Source of the DNA: Fidelibacterota bacterium
GTDB taxonomy: Bacteria > Marinisomatota > Marinisomatia > Marinisomatales > S15-B10
Direction: 5' to 3'
NCBI GenBank assembly: GCA_002715465.1
Contig: PAYY01000009.1
Span: 95,515 to 159,514, forward strand
DNA length: 64,000 bases
Shown: piece by piece, positions 17,053 to 26,281 of the stretch
Numbering within the stretch: the stretch's first letter is position 1
How the letters are laid out: each line of letters begins with the position of its first letter
Translations under genes and position numbers: made by a program
The notes under the pieces: model-generated
Told to the model about the DNA's origin: nothing
What the model saw: only the letters and a program-made list of their open reading frames with translations
Database searches by the model: none

Positions 17053-17812
17053 TATTAACTGTTGATATAGGAGGAACTTTAATAAAAACATTAGAGTGGC
17101 CATCGGAAAAAGTACGGTTTGCAATTAATTTTGATGAAATAAATTTTGAGAAAAAAAATATGAACAAATCATTTTTACTGGTGGTGGAAGTCAACAAATT
17201 ATTCGAGAATATAAGCTTAAAAAAATTGTTCGGTCAACAAATGAATTACATGACTTGGGTCGAGGAGGAGCCTACCTAGCGAATTCAGAAGAATGTTATG
17301 TGTTAGGAGTAGGCACAGGAACACCACTGGTAAAAATTATTAATGGTAAGATTAATCACATTATTGGAACAGGTCTTGGAGCAGGAACAATTTTGGGCCT
17401 TGGAAAACTATTCGATAGTGATATATCAATTGAAAAGCTAAATGAACTAGGCGAAAAAGGAGATGCGAAAAAATTAAATATTACAGTAGGAGAAATTTAT
17501 GAAAATTCAAAAGAGCTATTTTTTTCACCAAATCTAACGGCGGGAAACTTTGCCAAACTGAGTTCAGATATTAACATTGAGGATAAAATTGCTGGCTTGA
17601 TGCAAATGGTAGCAGAATCATTAGGTACATTAGTAAATGCAGCATCAAATTCTAATAGTCTTATTGTAATAGTAGGGGGAGGTACTTTTTATCCACTATT
17701 TATAAGATTTTTGAGGAAGACCTTGGAGTATTATGGGTTAAAAAGTGTTGTCCCTCAAAAGGCATTATATGCAAACTGTTATGGTGCACTATTTAATTTT
17801 GGTATAAAATGA
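17049..17812 (+). pseudogene. coaW: Type II pantothenate kinase, single frameshift at an A8 tract
   Basis: Two frames together encode one type II (CoaW/fumble-like) pantothenate kinase, the ATP-dependent first step of coenzyme A synthesis. Frame one (from ATG 17049) gives M-I-L-T-V-D-I-G-G-T-L-I-K-T. After the run of eight A at 17151-17158, homology moves to the -1 frame, which reads Y-E-Q-I-I-F-T-G-G-G, then NELHDLGRGGAYL, VLGVGTGTPLVKI and GTGLGAGTILGLGKL through to the stop at 17812. Joined, the product is about 254 aa, a normal length, and every kinase motif is present. Everything after the slip is well preserved, which argues for a recent event, a base-calling error, or a gene rescued by slippage on the A tract. 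It is coupled by ATGA to the polymerase gene before it. Confidence 0.82.
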
Positions 17813-18000
17813 AGTTTATTTATTTATATAGATTTGGAGTTAGAGGAAATTTTTGGAATTCATTAATTCCTGAACCATCAAAATTATCGGGTGGAAGTGT
17901 TATTACACCTGACTTGGATTTTTCTACAATAGACTCCTCTATCAAATGTTATAAAAATGAAATGATACAAACTCAAGAAAACGGCTTAGTCACTCATTAG
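17809..18000 (+). CDS. Small unknown ORF overlapping coaW stop
   Basis: This 63-codon frame starts with an ATG that overlaps the coaW stop as ATGA, the same coupling arrangement as polymerase-coaW. The product is mildly basic at the N-terminus, has no membrane segment or motif I recognise, and ends 56 bases before the next gene. The overlap is the only argument that it is translated. It could equally be a decayed remnant or chance reading frame. Confidence 0.3.
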   Translation: MKFIYLYRFGVRGNFWNSLIPEPSKLSGGSVITPDLDFSTIDSSIKCYKNEMIQTQENGLVTH

Positions 18001-18056
18001 ATGTGCTTTGCATATCTATGGATAGTACAGATCATTAAATTCTTAAGGTTTAACTC

Positions 18057-20486
18057 ATGAACAGAAAGAAAGTTTTGGTTGTTTTTTCCGTTATTTTAAT
18101 CGGATTCTCTACTATTTTCTTATTCTATTTGAAGTCTTCTCTTCCGCTATATGAAGGGGACTATAGAGTCCCAAACTTATCCGACACTGTAGAAGTTTTT
18201 TTTGACGAATATGCTGTCCCCCATGTTTTTGCGAAAAATGAATTGGATGCTTTTTTTACAGCAGGATACTTGATGGCTAGAGAAAGGCTTTTTCAAATGA
18301 CAATCAATGCTGCTACAACAGAAGGAAAACTGTCTGAGTTATTTGGAGAAAGTCAATTAGAAAGTGATATCTTTTTAAGGACATGGGGAATACCGAGAAC
18401 TGCAAAAAAATTAGTTGATATTTTAGAGCCTGAATCAAAAGCTGTTCTAGAAACTTTTTGTAAAGGTGTTAATACATACATTAATGAAATAGGAGATTCT
18501 CTACCAATTGAATTCAAGTTGTTGCGCATTAAACCTTTCACTTGGGAACCAAAACATATTACGGGGTATGCGAGATTAATGGCTTATTCTTTATCTCAAT
18601 CTTGGTATCCAGAAATGTTATTTGGTCAAGTGTCCTATATGTTAGGTGAAAAAAAAGCTTTGGAACTTTGGCCAATTGCTCCAGATGAGAAACCTCCTTT
18701 TTTGCCTCAAATATCAAGTGACCTATCAATTATTCATAATACATTAGCATCAGCAGATAGGAAAGTGCGGAATATACTTGGAACTGCAGGCGGAAGCCTT
18801 GGCTCTAATAGTTGGGTTCTTGATGGTAAGTTTACTCGATCAGGGTACCCTATTCTTGCTAATGATCCTCATCTCGGTAATTCACAACCTTCTATTTGGT
18901 ATGAAATGCACTTAGTAGGTGGCAGGTATGATGTAGCTGGCGCATTTTTTCCTGGGGTCCCCTTTGCTGTTATTGGACAAAATAAAAATGTCGCTTGGGG
19001 CTTTACTAATTTGATGGCTGATGATCTTGATTTTTATGTTGAAACTGTAGATGAAGATTATCCCAATAGTTATCTTTTTAATGGTATGTGGGAAAAGATG
19101 AAGATTCGGAAAGAAACCATAGATATAAAAGGTAGTACCTCCTATGAATTTATTGTAAGAGAAACACATCGTGGACCTATTATTTCCGATATTCACCCAT
19201 TAGCTAAAAATGCTAAGCATGCGATCTCATTCCGATGGACAGGCAATGAATTAAGCAATGAAGTCAAAGCTTTTCTTGGATTCAATAGAATGCAGGATTG
19301 GCATGATTTTTCCCAAGCAACAAAGGATTATACAGTACCAGGGCAAAATATTATTTATGCTGATAAGCAAGGGAATATTGGTTGGCGTCCTGCAGCTCGG
19401 GTTCCTATTCGAAAGGGTGGATCAATGCTAGTTCCTTTACCTGGTGAAACAAATAAATATGATTGGAAAGGTTTTGTTGATTTTAAAAATATGCCCTATC
19501 TCTTCAATCCAGATGAGGGTATTATAATTACTGCAAATAATAGAACTATACCCAATGAATTTCCTTATTATGTTTCAGGATTATGGCATGAGAGCTCAAG
19601 GTTTGATAGAATTAATGAATTACTATCAAATAGAGATAGTCTTGATATTATTGATATGGCTGAAATTCAAAATGATGTAAACTCACCTTTTGCTCGTTTC
19701 ATAAAACCCTATTTGTTAAACGCTTTAATGAATGCGGACTTAAATAATGATAATTATAAACAAGCTATTTCTCATCTATCTCAATGGAATGGAGATTTTA
19801 ATTCTCAATCTACTGGTGCTCTTATTTTTAGCATTACTTTAATTAAACTGCTGGAAAATATTTATTCAGATGAGATGGCATTATTAGGTGATGATTATTA
19901 TAAATATTGGATTGGACCTGTTGGTGGAAAAGGTAATTGGGGAATTCCATTGAGGAACTTACGAGGCATTATGTTATTTGGTTTATCTTCTTGGATAGAT
20001 GATATTAATACATCTAACCATGTAGAAACTCTTGAAGAAATAATTATTCTTTCCTTTAAAGAAGGTGTAATGGAACTAAAAGAAATCCTTGGCCCTTCAA
20101 CTTTTGATTGGTGGTGGGGTAGGTTACATACTCTTACTCATAATCATGCTGTTGGAGTTGCATCGCCTTTTTTAGATCGTGTGTTTAATTTTAATATTGG
20201 TCCTTTTGAAACAGATGGGTCAAGTACAACAATAAATAATGGTGAATATTCATTATCTTCGCCTTTTAATAGAGTAGTAGGCCCTTCATTTAGAAGAATT
20301 GTTGATTTATCAAATATGAATAATACGAGTTTTATATTGCCAACAGGGCAATCAGGTTTGCCTACAAGTGCACATTATTCTGACCAAACTGAACTCTACA
20401 ATTCTGGAGCTTATAGAAAAACTTTAATTGATGAAAAAATAATTAGGAATTCCCAATTCCGTAAGTTGACACTAATCCCCCAATAG
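18057..20486 (+). CDS. Penicillin acylase family (S45) Ntn-hydrolase, 809 aa
   Basis: This is a self-processing N-terminal-nucleophile amidase of the S45 family (penicillin G acylase, acyl-homoserine-lactone acylases). An uncleaved or signal-anchor hydrophobic stretch covers residues 6-28. The alpha chain contains VFFDEYAVPHVFAKNELDAFFTAGYLMARERLFQM, typical of the family's start (described here by its halves: DEYAVPHVFA and GYLMARERLFQM). The autocatalytic site is GGSLG|SNSW, with Ser250 as the new N-terminal nucleophile of the beta chain, followed by ILANDPHL and the VIGQNKNVAWGFTN oxyanion region. It is probably periplasmic, hydrolysing an amide-linked acyl or peptide substrate; the natural substrate is unknown. 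A second S45 gene lies at 43149. ATG follows an AAGG-type site. Confidence 0.93.
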   Translation: MNRKKVLVVFSVILIGFSTIFLFYLKSSLPLYEGDYRVPNLSDTVEVFFDEYAVPHVFAKNELDAFFTAGYLMARERLFQMTINAATTEGKLSELFGESQLESDIFLRTWGIPRTAKKLVDILEPESKAVLETFCKGVNTYINEIGDSLPIEFKLLRIKPFTWEPKHITGYARLMAYSLSQSWYPEMLFGQVSYMLGEKKALELWPIAPDEKPPFLPQISSDLSIIHNTLASADRKVRNILGTAGGSLGSNSWVLDGKFTRSGYPILANDPHLGNSQPSIWYEMHLVGGRYDVAGAFFPGVPFAVIGQNKNVAWGFTNLMADDLDFYVETVDEDYPNSYLFNGMWEKMKIRKETIDIKGSTSYEFIVRETHRGPIISDIHPLAKNAKHAISFRWTGNELSNEVKAFLGFNRMQDWHDFSQATKDYTVPGQNIIYADKQGNIGWRPAARVPIRKGGSMLVPLPGETNKYDWKGFVDFKNMPYLFNPDEGIIITANNRTIPNEFPYYVSGLWHESSRFDRINELLSNRDSLDIIDMAEIQNDVNSPFARFIKPYLLNALMNADLNNDNYKQAISHLSQWNGDFNSQSTGALIFSITLIKLLENIYSDEMALLGDDYYKYWIGPVGGKGNWGIPLRNLRGIMLFGLSSWIDDINTSNHVETLEEIIILSFKEGVMELKEILGPSTFDWWWGRLHTLTHNHAVGVASPFLDRVFNFNIGPFETDGSSTTINNGEYSLSSPFNRVVGPSFRRIVDLSNMNNTSFILPTGQSGLPTSAHYSDQTELYNSGAYRKTLIDEKIIRNSQFRKLTLIPQ

Positions 20487-20491
20487 AAATT

Positions 20492-21325
20492 TTGTTAGAA
20501 ATAATTATTTTAACTTTACTTATTTTTACAATTTTTCTTATTAGGCACCTTTTCTTTTGGAGTCCAATCAATATTGATCATCTTTATTCCAATGGCCCAC
20601 TATTAATGGGTCACCGTGGTTCTCCAATTGAAGCTCCAGAAAACACTCTTGAATCTTTTCGAACAGCTGTAGATCAAGGTATCAAAGCAATAGAATTAGA
20701 TGTTATGAGTACAGCTGATGGAATAGTAGTGTGTTCCCATAATCATGACCTTGAAAGAGAGACGAATGGTATGGGTTACATTCATAAAACCTGCTATGAG
20801 AACCTAAAAACTATAGATGCAGGGGTTAAATTTCCTGCATTTGAGTGCTGTCATATTCCTAAGCTTAAAGATATTATACTAGCTTTGCCTAATGATCTAA
20901 TATTCAACATTGAGATCAAATCTTTAAGTTTATTTGATTTCCATACTGTTGGAAGAGTTCTTAATCTGATTGCAGAATATGACCTTTATAAAAGAGTTTT
21001 AATTTCTAGCTTTAATCCTATGGTACTTTGGAAAGTAAAACGATTTAATAAAACAATACCTACAGCTTATTTATGGAGCGACGAAAATGTTCCTATCATA
21101 CTAAAAAAGCCTCGATTTATTAACCTTGTTCATCCAGACATGCTTCATCCCAGTGCCCATTTAGTAGAAAAAAGAGTTTTTTTATTTGCTCAACGAAAAA
21201 AAATGAAAATTAATGTTTGGACTGTAAATAATCTTCCAGCTATGGAGTGGTTATTACAGCAAGGTGCGGACGGACTTATTTCAGACTTTCCAAAGTTAAT
21301 GTTGAGAATAGGTCCTCAAAGCTAA
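20492..21325 (+). CDS. Glycerophosphodiester phosphodiesterase (GDPD), membrane-anchored
   Basis: The catalytic domain begins with GHRGSPIEAPENTLESF (His and Arg of the GDPD active site) and continues with IELDV (metal-binding Glu/Asp) and HNHDLERETNG (second catalytic His). IEIKS and a C-terminal VNNLPAMEWLLQQGADGLISD complete the TIM barrel. It would cleave glycerophosphodiesters from membrane lipid turnover to glycerol-3-phosphate plus an alcohol. The first 25 residues form one hydrophobic helix, so the enzyme is probably tethered to the inner membrane. TTG at 20492 lies five bases after the upstream stop, suggesting it is co-transcribed with the S45 hydrolase. Confidence 0.93.
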   Translation: MLEIIILTLLIFTIFLIRHLFFWSPINIDHLYSNGPLLMGHRGSPIEAPENTLESFRTAVDQGIKAIELDVMSTADGIVVCSHNHDLERETNGMGYIHKTCYENLKTIDAGVKFPAFECCHIPKLKDIILALPNDLIFNIEIKSLSLFDFHTVGRVLNLIAEYDLYKRVLISSFNPMVLWKVKRFNKTIPTAYLWSDENVPIILKKPRFINLVHPDMLHPSAHLVEKRVFLFAQRKKMKINVWTVNNLPAMEWLLQQGADGLISDFPKLMLRIGPQS

Positions 21326-21420
21326 CTGCTTATAATCTGGTTGCACATTGTTAATTAATAATCTAACACTTTCATGTTTGAAAGCAATTTTGATAAGAAT
21401 AATTTACTTAGATATTCATT

Positions 21421-24270
21421 ATGCAAATTTCAAGAGATAAAATAATTGTTCGAGGTGCGCGCGAGCACAATCTAAAAAATATTCACGTTGAAATTCCTCG
21501 TAATGAATTCGTCGTTGTAACAGGGCTTTCTGGATCAGGTAAATCTTCTCTTGCTTTTGATACGATTTATGCTGAGGGGCAACGTCGTTATGTTGAATCT
21601 CTATCTGCCTATGCTCGTCAGTTTTTAAGCTTAATGGAAAAACCCGATGTAGATTATATTGGCGGTTTATCACCTGCTATTTCTATTGAACAGAAAGCCT
21701 CTTCACGCAATCCACGATCAACAGTTGGTACTGTGACTGAAATACATGATTATTTACGCCTTTTATATGCTCGAACAGGGAGACCTCACTGTTGGAAATG
21801 TGGAGAACCAATTGTGAGGCAAACCGTTCAGCAGATTGTGGATACAGTGTTTAAATTTCCTAGTAATTCAAAACTTCAGGTTCTTTCTCCAATTATTAAA
21901 GGGAGAAAAGGTCAATTTAAAGAGGTATTAAGAGATATCAAGAAACAAGGATTTGTTCGGATTCGTATCGATGGTAAACTTCGCGATATTTCTGAAAAAA
22001 TTATTCTTCACCGAAATAAAAAACACAATATTGATGTTGTAATTGATCGCATTATTCTTGGTGAAAGTGGAAAAGATCGCCTAACTGAATCAGTTGAACT
22101 AGCCTTAAAAATTGGATCTGGGCTCGTTATCATTAATGTATTAGGATCGCAAGAACATTTGTTTAGTGAACATTTCGCTTGCCCAAAATGTGAAGTAAAT
22201 ATGGAAGAATTATCGCCACGAATGTTTTCATTTAATTCCCCATATGGTGCCTGTAAAACTTGCGATGGCCTTGGATCAAGGATGGAAGTAGATCCTGAGT
22301 ACCTAGTACCGAATAAGAAAAAATCTCTTATACAAGGTGCGATCATTCCTCTTGGTGAACAACCTAGAGGAAACTGGTATAGTGCAATCTTAAAAAGTCT
22401 TGCTTTACATTATGATTTTAAATTCACAACTCCTTGGTATAAGTTACCAAAACGAGCAAAAGAAGTGCTTTTATGGGGTACAGGTAATGATAAAATTCAA
22501 ATGGAATATAAATCAAAGCGATTCTCTGGCGAATATTCTGGTGGTTTTGAAGGTGTAATCTATAATCTTGAGCGACGTTATAAACAAACAACTTCATTAG
22601 GAATTCGAGAATGGATTGAAAAATTTATGAGTATGCGTTCATGCCCAGACTGTGCTGGGGCTCGGTTAAGAAGGGAAAGCCTAGCTGTAACAGTGGGAAG
22701 TCTTAATATTGGTGAATTATCGAAAAAATCTATTAAAGATGCAGGTGAGTTTTTTAGGTCTTTGAGTTTAAAAAAAAATGAGGGGATAGTAGCAAAGCAA
22801 GTTCTTAAGGAAGTTAAAGATAGGCTAAATTTCCTTGAGAATGTCGGGCTTGAATATTTGACCTTAGATAGATCTGCTGCGACACTTTCAGGAGGAGAAG
22901 CACAAAGGATTCGTCTTGCTACGCAGATTGGTTCACATCTTGTTGGTGTACTATATATTCTTGATGAACCGTCTATTGGTCTTCACCAAAGAGATAATAA
23001 ACGATTGTTAGCAACTCTGGAACGGTTAAAAGATTTAGGGAATACGGTTATTGTCGTAGAGCATGATAGAGAAACAATTGAAAAAGCTGATTATATATTG
23101 GATATAGGTCCTGGTGCTGGAGAAAATGGTGGGAAAATTGTTTTTTCTGGTACCCCTGAAAAAATGATTAAATCAAAAAATTCAATTACAGGAAAATATC
23201 TTTCTGGAGTACGTGAAATAACAATTCCACAAAACAGAAGATTGGGCTCAGATAAATATATTAATCTTTCAGGTGCTAAAGGGAATAATCTTCAAGATAT
23301 AACTATCTCATTCCCTTTAGGTCGTCTAATATGCGTGACAGGAGTATCTGGCTCTGGTAAAAGCACCCTAATTAATGAAACCCTTTTCCCAATATTATCT
23401 AGAGAATTACATCATTCTCGCAAGACTCCTTTATCATATAGCAATATTGAGGGACTTCTTTATCTTGATAAAGTTATTGATATTGATCAATCACCTATTG
23501 GAAGAACACCGCGTTCTAATCCAGCAACTTATACGGGTGTTTTTACTCATATAAGAGATTTGTTCACGAAAATTCCTGAATCTAAACTAAGAGGGTACAA
23601 GCCTGGTAGATTTTCATTTAATGTTAAAGGAGGACGTTGTGAAGCTTGCAAAGGTGATGGAATAATAAAAATTGAAATGCATTTTCTTCCAGATGTGTAT
23701 ATACAATGTGAGGAATGTAAAGGCTCTCGCTATAATAGGGAAACTCTTGAAATTTTATATAAGGGACAGACAATTGCTGATGTATTACAAATGAGTGTAC
23801 AAGAAGCTCTCGAATTTTTTAAAAATATTCCTCAAGTTAAGCGAAGGCTTGAAACACTTAATGATGTGGGTCTTGGTTATATTCGTTTAGGACAACAAGC
23901 TACAACATTATCAGGCGGAGAGGCACAACGAATAAAGTTGGCATCTGAATTATCTCGAATTGGAACAGGTCGTACTCTTTATATTTTGGATGAGCCTACA
24001 ACTGGTCTTCATTTTGAAGATATCAGAATGTTGTTACAAGTGCTTACAAGGTTAGTTGACAAAGGTAATACCGTAATTGTGATTGAACATAACCTTGATG
24101 TTATTAAAACTTCTGATTGGATAATTGATCTTGGACCAGAAGGAGGAGATGGTGGTGGAAATATTGTTGGTGTTGGTACACCTGAACAGATAGTTAAAAT
24201 AAAACAATCATACACAGGACAATTTTTAAAAAAAGTATTGAATGGAAAAAAAAACAATGAAAAAGAATAA
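21421..24270 (+). CDS. uvrA: Excinuclease ABC subunit A
   Basis: This is the damage-recognition ATPase of nucleotide excision repair, 949 aa, full length. It contains two ABC modules: Walker [10 protein letters not shown] near residue 35 and GVSGSGKST near residue 641, with signatures [12 protein letters not shown] and [12 protein letters not shown]. Two Cys4 zinc modules sit in the insertions, the first CPKC...CKTC around residues 255-285 and the second CEAC...CEEC around residues 740-770. The N-terminal [14 protein letters not shown] is the standard start. Its 3' end overlaps the transketolase start by 29 bases (or 14 if the downstream ATG is used). The 95-base spacer before it is AT-rich and presumably carries its promoter. 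Confidence 0.98.
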   Translation: MQISRDKIIVRGAREHNLKNIHVEIPRNEFVVVTGLSGSGKSSLAFDTIYAEGQRRYVESLSAYARQFLSLMEKPDVDYIGGLSPAISIEQKASSRNPRSTVGTVTEIHDYLRLLYARTGRPHCWKCGEPIVRQTVQQIVDTVFKFPSNSKLQVLSPIIKGRKGQFKEVLRDIKKQGFVRIRIDGKLRDISEKIILHRNKKHNIDVVIDRIILGESGKDRLTESVELALKIGSGLVIINVLGSQEHLFSEHFACPKCEVNMEELSPRMFSFNSPYGACKTCDGLGSRMEVDPEYLVPNKKKSLIQGAIIPLGEQPRGNWYSAILKSLALHYDFKFTTPWYKLPKRAKEVLLWGTGNDKIQMEYKSKRFSGEYSGGFEGVIYNLERRYKQTTSLGIREWIEKFMSMRSCPDCAGARLRRESLAVTVGSLNIGELSKKSIKDAGEFFRSLSLKKNEGIVAKQVLKEVKDRLNFLENVGLEYLTLDRSAATLSGGEAQRIRLATQIGSHLVGVLYILDEPSIGLHQRDNKRLLATLERLKDLGNTVIVVEHDRETIEKADYILDIGPGAGENGGKIVFSGTPEKMIKSKNSITGKYLSGVREITIPQNRRLGSDKYINLSGAKGNNLQDITISFPLGRLICVTGVSGSGKSTLINETLFPILSRELHHSRKTPLSYSNIEGLLYLDKVIDIDQSPIGRTPRSNPATYTGVFTHIRDLFTKIPESKLRGYKPGRFSFNVKGGRCEACKGDGIIKIEMHFLPDVYIQCEECKGSRYNRETLEILYKGQTIADVLQMSVQEALEFFKNIPQVKRRLETLNDVGLGYIRLGQQATTLSGGEAQRIKLASELSRIGTGRTLYILDEPTTGLHFEDIRMLLQVLTRLVDKGNTVIVIEHNLDVIKTSDWIIDLGPEGGDGGGNIVGVGTPEQIVKIKQSYTGQFLKKVLNGKKNNEKE

Positions 24271-26242
24271 TATTGCTGATATTACTATTAATACATTAAG
24301 ATTTTTAGCTGCTGATGCAGTTCAACAGGCAAATGCTGGACATCCTGGATTGCCACTAGGTGCTGCACCCATGGCATACGTTCTTTGGAAAAAATTTCTA
24401 AAGCATAATCCTGCCAATACAGCCTGGTATGATCGTGATCGATTCGTGCTTTCAGCTGGTCACGGCTCAGCTTTACTATATGCATTGTTACATCTAGCAG
24501 GTTATGACCTTTCTTTAGATGAGTTAAGAAATTTTAGGCAGTGGGGAAGTAAAACTCCAGGGCACCCTGAGTTTGGTCATACGCCTGGAGTTGAGACTAC
24601 AACTGGTCCCCTCGGACAAGGTTTTGCAAATGGTGTTGGTATGGCTATGGCTGAATGTTATTTAGCAAATAAATTTAATAAAAGTGGTTTTAATATTGTT
24701 GATCACAATACGTATGCGATTGTTTCAGATGGAGATCTTATGGAAGGCATATCATCTGAAGCTGCTTCTTTGGCGGGACATCTAGGTCTAGGAAAGTTGA
24801 TTTATCTATATGATGATAATAGCATTACTATTGATGGTTCTACAGACCTTGCTTTTACTGAGGATGTTGAAAAGAGATTTTCAGCTTATAATTGGCAAGT
24901 TATTAGAGTTATAGATGGGAATGATGTTCATGAGATTGAAGGAGCTATTGTTCAAGCAAGAGAAGTTATCAACAAACCTTCGCTTATCATGATTAAAACG
25001 GAAATTGGTTATGGTAGTCCTAAACAAGGAACTTCTTCAGCGCACGGTGAACCTTTAGGAGAAGAATCTTTGCTTGCTACAAAAGACACACTTAATTGGC
25101 CTAGCAAAGAGAAATTCCATGTTCCTGAAGAAGCTAGAGCTAACTTTGATGCTCGCAAACAAGGTGAAAATTCTGAAAAAAATTGGAATAATATTTTTAA
25201 TGAATATTCTGAAGAACATCCAGAATTAGCATCTAATTTCCAGCAGATAATTAATGGAGAAATGCCAGCGGATTGGGAATCTTCTTTGCCATATTTTTCC
25301 GTTAATGATGGTCCCGTAGCAACACGTGTTTCATCTGGTAATGTTCTCAATGCTCTTTCAGAAGTTGTGGACAATCTTGTTGGCGGATCAGCTGATTTAG
25401 AACCATCTAATAAGACCTTTCAAAAAAGTAAGCCGATATTTAAATCAGGAAAAAACCCTGGTCAAAACATTCATTTTGGTGTAAGAGAACATGGAATGGG
25501 TGGAATTGCTAATGGTTTGGCGCTTCATGGTGGGATTATTCCTTATGTTGCCACATTTCTCATTTTTTCAGATTATATGAAAGCTTCAATACGATTAGCT
25601 GCATTAATGCAAACTCGTGTTATATATATTTTTACTCATGATAGTTTGGGAGTTGGTGAAGATGGTCCAACTCACCAACCTATTGAACAATTAATGTCCT
25701 TACGGTTAATTCCAGGCTTGACGGTAATTAGACCTGCTGATGCAAATGAAACATCCGAGGCTTGGCGAATAGCATTATCAAAGGATGGTCCTGTTGCAAT
25801 TATTCTTACCCGTCAGAATCTTCCTGTCATGCATAATATAGATCAAATTATTGAAGGAGTGCCGCGAGGAGCCTATATTGTGAGTGGAGATGATAATCCT
25901 CAGATCATATTGTTGGCAACAGGATCCGAAGTATCACTTGCTGAAAAAGCTAGGCAATCTCTTTTTCAGGAAAATATCAAATCTCGAGTAGTATCAATGC
26001 CATCTAGAGAACTTTTTTCAAGCCAATCAGAAGAATATAGAAATCAAGTTTTAACACCTGGCATTCCAGTAGTAACTGTTGAAGCTGGAGTAAGTTTGGG
26101 TTGGCATAGCTATCTTAGTAGTGGAGGTAAAGTAATTGGTATTGACCAGTTTGGTGCATCAGCTTCTGGAGAAGTCCTTATGGCAAAGTTTGGATTAGAG
26201 GTAAAAAATGTTGTTAGGATTGTTAAAGAAATTCTAATATAA
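24242..26242 (+). CDS. tkt: Transketolase
   Basis: This thiamine-diphosphate enzyme of the non-oxidative pentose phosphate pathway is 666 aa, the normal length. Motifs in order: [15 protein letters not shown] (active-site His), [15 protein letters not shown], the [21 protein letters not shown] block, the diphosphate/magnesium motif [17 protein letters not shown] (here [12 protein letters not shown]), [17 protein letters not shown] with the catalytic Glu, and [20 protein letters not shown]. The start may be ATG 24242 or ATG 24257, both inside the 3' end of uvrA. It is followed after 35 bases by a second, divergent transketolase-like gene. Confidence 0.97.
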   Translation: MEKKTMKKNNIADITINTLRFLAADAVQQANAGHPGLPLGAAPMAYVLWKKFLKHNPANTAWYDRDRFVLSAGHGSALLYALLHLAGYDLSLDELRNFRQWGSKTPGHPEFGHTPGVETTTGPLGQGFANGVGMAMAECYLANKFNKSGFNIVDHNTYAIVSDGDLMEGISSEAASLAGHLGLGKLIYLYDDNSITIDGSTDLAFTEDVEKRFSAYNWQVIRVIDGNDVHEIEGAIVQAREVINKPSLIMIKTEIGYGSPKQGTSSAHGEPLGEESLLATKDTLNWPSKEKFHVPEEARANFDARKQGENSEKNWNNIFNEYSEEHPELASNFQQIINGEMPADWESSLPYFSVNDGPVATRVSSGNVLNALSEVVDNLVGGSADLEPSNKTFQKSKPIFKSGKNPGQNIHFGVREHGMGGIANGLALHGGIIPYVATFLIFSDYMKASIRLAALMQTRVIYIFTHDSLGVGEDGPTHQPIEQLMSLRLIPGLTVIRPADANETSEAWRIALSKDGPVAIILTRQNLPVMHNIDQIIEGVPRGAYIVSGDDNPQIILLATGSEVSLAEKARQSLFQENIKSRVVSMPSRELFSSQSEEYRNQVLTPGIPVVTVEAGVSLGWHSYLSSGGKVIGIDQFGASASGEVLMAKFGLEVKNVVRIVKEILI

Positions 26243-26248
26243 TTTATA

Positions 26249-26281
26249 AGAAAATCAATTATGAGAGAAAATCAATTATGA
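26249..26281 (+). repeat. 16-bp tandem duplication carrying two start codons, with a 6-codon leader frame
   Basis: AGAAAATCAATTATGA occurs twice end to end (about 26249-26264 and 26265-26281). The first copy supplies ATG at 26261, which opens a six-codon frame (M-R-E-N-Q-L) whose TGA overlaps the ATG of the next gene at 26278 as ATGA. The duplication thus creates a mini-frame that could be translationally coupled to the transketolase-like gene. Confidence 0.7.

Noticed and set aside
17151..17158. Programmed -1 ribosomal frameshifting in coaW as a firm call
   Set aside because: The A tract is slippery, but no stable downstream hairpin or upstream Shine-Dalgarno stimulator is evident. Base-calling error or transcriptional slippage is equally likely, so only the observation is reported.
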